Positions 61,471-64,000 of a DNA stretch of 64,000 bases are shown here, one piece after another. The notes under the pieces were generated by a model, which was not told the DNA's origin, did not search any database, and saw nothing but the letters and a program-made list of their open reading frames with translations. Source of the stretch: Symbiodinium natans (Eukaryota; Sar; Dinophyceae; Suessiales; Symbiodiniaceae); assembly GCA_905221605.1 (NCBI GenBank), contig CAJNDS010001202.1, forward strand, positions 507,354-571,353, read 5' to 3'. The position numbers and the translations under genes are program-made. Positions within the stretch are counted from its first letter, which is position 1. Every line of letters starts with the position of its first letter.

Positions 61471-61823
61471 AGTTTAGGGTTTGCAGGGCTTGCAAGGTTT
61501 TCGAGGTTCACGATCAGCTTCTGCCCTGTCGTGGTCCCGGCTGGGGGCCGCGTTGCATCAGGCCTTGCCTGCCTCGCTTCTACCAGCGCCGAAGGAGCCG
61601 CGAAGGCATGCGAAGGCAATGCCATAAGCAGCAGCCGCAGCAAATATGGCCTTGGCCGGGGATGTGATGCTGCAGCTGCTTGACGAGCTTCTCGAATCTC
61701 ACGCAACCTGCGTTTGAAGACTGGTGACGCAGGAGCCGTGCCCGGAAAGACCGGGCTGTCTCTTGAGCGCAGGAAGCTGCAGAGCGCGTTCATGCGCATG
61801 ATGAACCTCCAGGAACTGGTCAT
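61446..61823 (-). CDS. Candidate exon(s) of another minus-strand gene
   Basis: A 125-codon minus frame with SSWRFIMRMNALCSFLRSRD, a basic helix KRRLREIREARQAAAASHPR, and a hydrophobic YLLRLLLMALPSHAFAAPSA that could be a signal or membrane segment, then GTTTGQKLIVNLENL. The last codons are telomere-type repeat, so the true end lies at about 61480-61500. Family unknown. Confidence 0.35.
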   Translation of the reverse strand: MTSSWRFIMRMNALCSFLRSRDSPVFPGTAPASPVFKRRLREIREARQAAAASHPRPRPYLLRLLLMALPSHAFAAPSALVEARQARPDATRPPAGTTTGQKLIVNLENLASPANPKLVGLGFRV

Positions 61824-62635
61824 GGGATGCTCCTTCCTTGTCGGGCTGGACAGCCCTCGCCCGTTGGGTTTAGGGTTAAGGGTTTAGGGTTAGGGTTTAG
61901 GGTTAAGAGGGACGACTTCCAGTCCAAGTCTAACCCATGTAGGTACTGGCCGGAAAAATTCTCCGCGCCCTCTGAAGCTAGGGGTTAGGGGTTTGGGGTT
62001 AGGGTTTAGGGTTTAGGGTTTAGGGTTGGGGGAACTGCCAGCTCATTTGTGGCCTCTGACTGGTCGGAACCCATGTGCTTTTGAGGGCCCCCCTGGACAG
62101 AAGTTATAAAGTTATAGTTACGCCTGAAAAGAAACCCTAACCCCTACTGCGAACCCCTACTGCGAACCCCAGTCCTCTTCAGTCTGAGCGACTAGACCTA
62201 CGAGTAGACCTAGGAATAACAAAGGATGCTCTTTTTGGTCTAAATTAGATGCTTCTAAGCGCACCAAGACCCCTGAAAAAACTGAAATAAGGGCCTACTC
62301 TGGGTCCTTGGCTAAACTAACGAAAACAGTGGTTACGATACCCAGACGTGTGCATGTTAACATTCCTGCTGCCTGTCCTAAGTCCAAAACCCAAACCCCG
62401 ACAAACACAAAACACACCCCAAAACCTAACTCAAACACCTACAGTAAACTCCAGAAGTTGGAACATGGTTTAAGGATGACTAGAGCTGGAATTCCCTTTA
62501 ATGTACCTTGGGGTATGGGGATAAACATGCTCCAGCATTTCGGTAAATCCTCAATATCCCCTAAACAGCTGAAAGGTTTGGCCCAGCCAACAGGGCAACA
62601 TAAACCTCGGGGAGACATAGGCTTGCAAGGTTTAG

Positions 62636-62895
62636 ACCCTAAACCCTAAACCCTAAATCCTTGACCCTAAACCCTGATAAACCCCTTAGGGGACTGGCTC
62701 TCCCGATCGTCCTCCTCTGGCTACGAGTCTCGCTGCCATCTGATCGGTGTGCGTGCCGGTGTAGTGGTACCTTGACAGGGTCATGCTTGGGTTAGGGACC
62801 CTAAACCCTAAACCGTAACCCTAAACCCTACACAATAAACCCTAAACGCTAAACCCTAAACCCTAAACCCTACACCCTAAACCCTAAACCCTAAA
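62636..62895 (-). repeat. CCCTAAA blocks left of the zinc-finger fragment
   Basis: 62636-62675 and 62800-62895; another block is at 63223-63265 on the other side. Confidence 0.9.
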
Positions 62896-63204
62896 CTGAA
62901 CCACTAAGGTTGCTGGTCTCCAGGCGTAGTCGGCCCTAGTTCGCACCCTGTCTGCCTCCTCGGCTGTATTGAGGTCACAGGCTGCATATGCAGCGAGGCA
63001 TGGTGAACTTCTGCGAAGATGTTCCTGTAGCCGCGTATGGGCCCAGAACTCGACTGTACAAATCTCACAGCGAGTGCCGAAAGCAGCCTGCCTTGCACTC
63101 GACCAACACTTGTGCTGTCTTGCCCGGTGGACAGCCAGCCGTCGTGCGTCTTTGAAAGCCGCATTGCAGGCATCACAAGTGAAGTCGTCAACCAAGGAGA
63201 TCAT
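62884..63204 (-). CDS. C2H2 zinc-finger fragment, LINE-retroelement type
   Basis: The minus frame has a full C2H2 finger, FTCDACNAAFKDARRLAVHR with the second His in the following ARQH, then a second CxxC...H...C motif (CEICTVEFWAHTRLQEHLRR then SSPC). This pair, with the EHL-x-x-SS-x-C ending, is the pattern I associate with the zinc-binding region of dinoflagellate LINE-type reverse-transcriptase polyproteins. No reverse transcriptase or endonuclease domain is present here, and telomere-type arrays lie on both sides, so it is a fragment or a host gene derived from one. Confidence 0.5.
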   Translation of the reverse strand: MISLVDDFTCDACNAAFKDARRLAVHRARQHKCWSSARQAAFGTRCEICTVEFWAHTRLQEHLRRSSPCLAAYAACDLNTAEEADRVRTRADYAWRPATLVVQFRV

Positions 63205-63589
63205 CGTGGCGGCTGGTGCCCCCTAAACCCTAAACCCTAAACCCTAAACCCTAAACTCTGAACCCTGAACCCTACAGGTTCGCCAGCTGGAGCAAGGCTT
63301 GAAAGGAACCTCCCAAAGCAGTAGATATCTACCACGAAAAGCCGGCAACAGTCGTGCCTCCCAATGATCCGGGGCCATTTTTTGAGTTGTAGCGAATTAG
63401 GGTTTAGGGTTTAGGGTTTCATCATTTCCTTTTTTCAAGTCCTTGAAGGTTACGCTAGGGGTATGAGGAGCTTCATCCCTAATCAGGACAAGGACGCCAA
63501 TTCCAGTTCCTTTCTTGGGATACATATTCATTTATGAGATCCTCACCATGACTTAGGTGCCATAGTTAAGCGCAACTGGAGGTGCAGGG

Positions 63590-63665
63590 GAAAACTACAT
63601 ATATATATATATATATGTATATGTGTTATATATATATATATCTTTCTATATATATATATGTAGTT
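63590..63665. repeat. (TA)n microsatellite
   Basis: Interrupted TA runs; the rest of 63410-64000 shows no gene that I can support. Confidence 0.95.
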
Positions 63666-64000
63666 ATTTAAACTAAGCAAGCAATAGCGTTTCTTTATGG
63701 TGTCTTTGAGGTCGTTAGTTGTGCAAAAAAAGACAATTCTTAACCAAGGCGCAAAGAACTTTCCCAGCGCTACAAGCTAAACTGCAACAACCCCAAGGCA
63801 AAAACCCACCAAACACTGAAGCCGAAACCACAACTCCCAGATAGGGGATAGGATTAGGTGGACCCTTGGGGGTATAGACCCTCTGAATAAGGTCCCTGTT
63901 TAAGAGAGCCAGAAGAGAGTTAAGAAGGGTTCCCTTTTAAGGGTCCCCTTATCCTACCTAGGACCAGAGGCCCCTTAAACCCTCAATCCTAAACCCTGAC

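Noticed and set aside
1-64000. Chromosome end or true telomere
   Set aside because: Arrays are short, face both ways and alternate with unique sequence throughout; neither window edge ends in a long one-directional array.
1-64000. CRISPR array, rRNA or tRNA genes, bacterial operon
   Set aside because: Direct repeats lack spacer structure, and no conserved RNA-gene sequence or prokaryotic gene layout is seen.
1-64000. Plant origin based on TTTAGGG
   Set aside because: The same heptamer is used by dinoflagellates and other alveolates; GC-rich exons, GC/GA donors and the retroelement zinc finger fit a dinoflagellate better.

Overview
The window looks like nuclear DNA of a dinoflagellate, most likely Symbiodiniaceae-like. 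The evidence is: telomere-type heptamers TTTAGGG/CCCTAAA in dozens of interstitial blocks on both strands; short GC-rich coding islands bounded by mixed GT, GC and GA donors with AG acceptors; very large repeat-filled introns; and a C2H2 zinc-finger segment (62.9-63.2 kb) of the kind found in dinoflagellate LINE-type retroelements. There are no bacterial operons, rRNA genes, tRNA genes or CRISPR arrays that I can see. Long open frames in the repeats (15.3-16.4, 37.4-40.1, 43.4-46, 46.9-47.3 and 56.5-59.7 kb) are artefacts of repeat composition.

Reading the short islands between repeats by eye, in all frames, gives two coherent minus-strand gene models. (1) About 0.2-7.7 kb: the 3' part of a glycosidase-like protein. 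Exons between 4711 and 2530 join in phase 0 with GT-AG introns and carry a VGNE motif; a membrane segment and a possible start exon lie upstream. (2) About 36.5-55.9 kb: a 14-exon model of 1194 nt (398 codons including stop) with a signal peptide and a JmjC/cupin-like core (PLHQHG, LHGSKR, GELIYLP, TPHAVQ), spread over 19.3 kb. Its two largest introns hold nearly all the satellite DNA of that half of the window: a 7.5 kb intron (42490-50003) and a 3.9 kb intron (36607-40543). Between the two genes, 8.5-36.3 kb contains at least 13 more plausible minus-strand exons that I cannot join or name, plus a membrane-protein gene with long exons at 27.9-29.0 kb and a possible plus-strand exon at 10.9-11.3 kb.

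Many introns in these models begin with TTTAGGG-type repeats just after the donor and end with CCCTAAA-type repeats just before the acceptor. On the plus strand an exon therefore often appears as CCCTAAA - exon - TTTAGGG. The two intron ends are complementary and could pair in the transcript. This is the most unusual pattern in the window; it has exceptions and needs transcript data.

Other content: locally uniform arrays of telomere-heptamer variants; a C4A4 block; a 112-bp satellite (37.4-40.1 kb); a G/C-tract satellite built in three blocks each capped by a TTTAGGG array (43.4-46.4 kb); a 31-bp minisatellite (47.6-48.1 kb); a 388-bp near-perfect duplication that carries a possible phase-neutral exon; a roughly 230-bp satellite with TATTTTAC expansions (56.5-59.75 kb) that opens with a perfect 35-bp inverted repeat; and several families of short hairpin elements resembling MITEs.

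All exon calls were made by eye from translation, third-position GC and splice signals. With three donor types allowed, phase matching is weaker evidence than in a strict GT-AG genome. No similarity search was possible.
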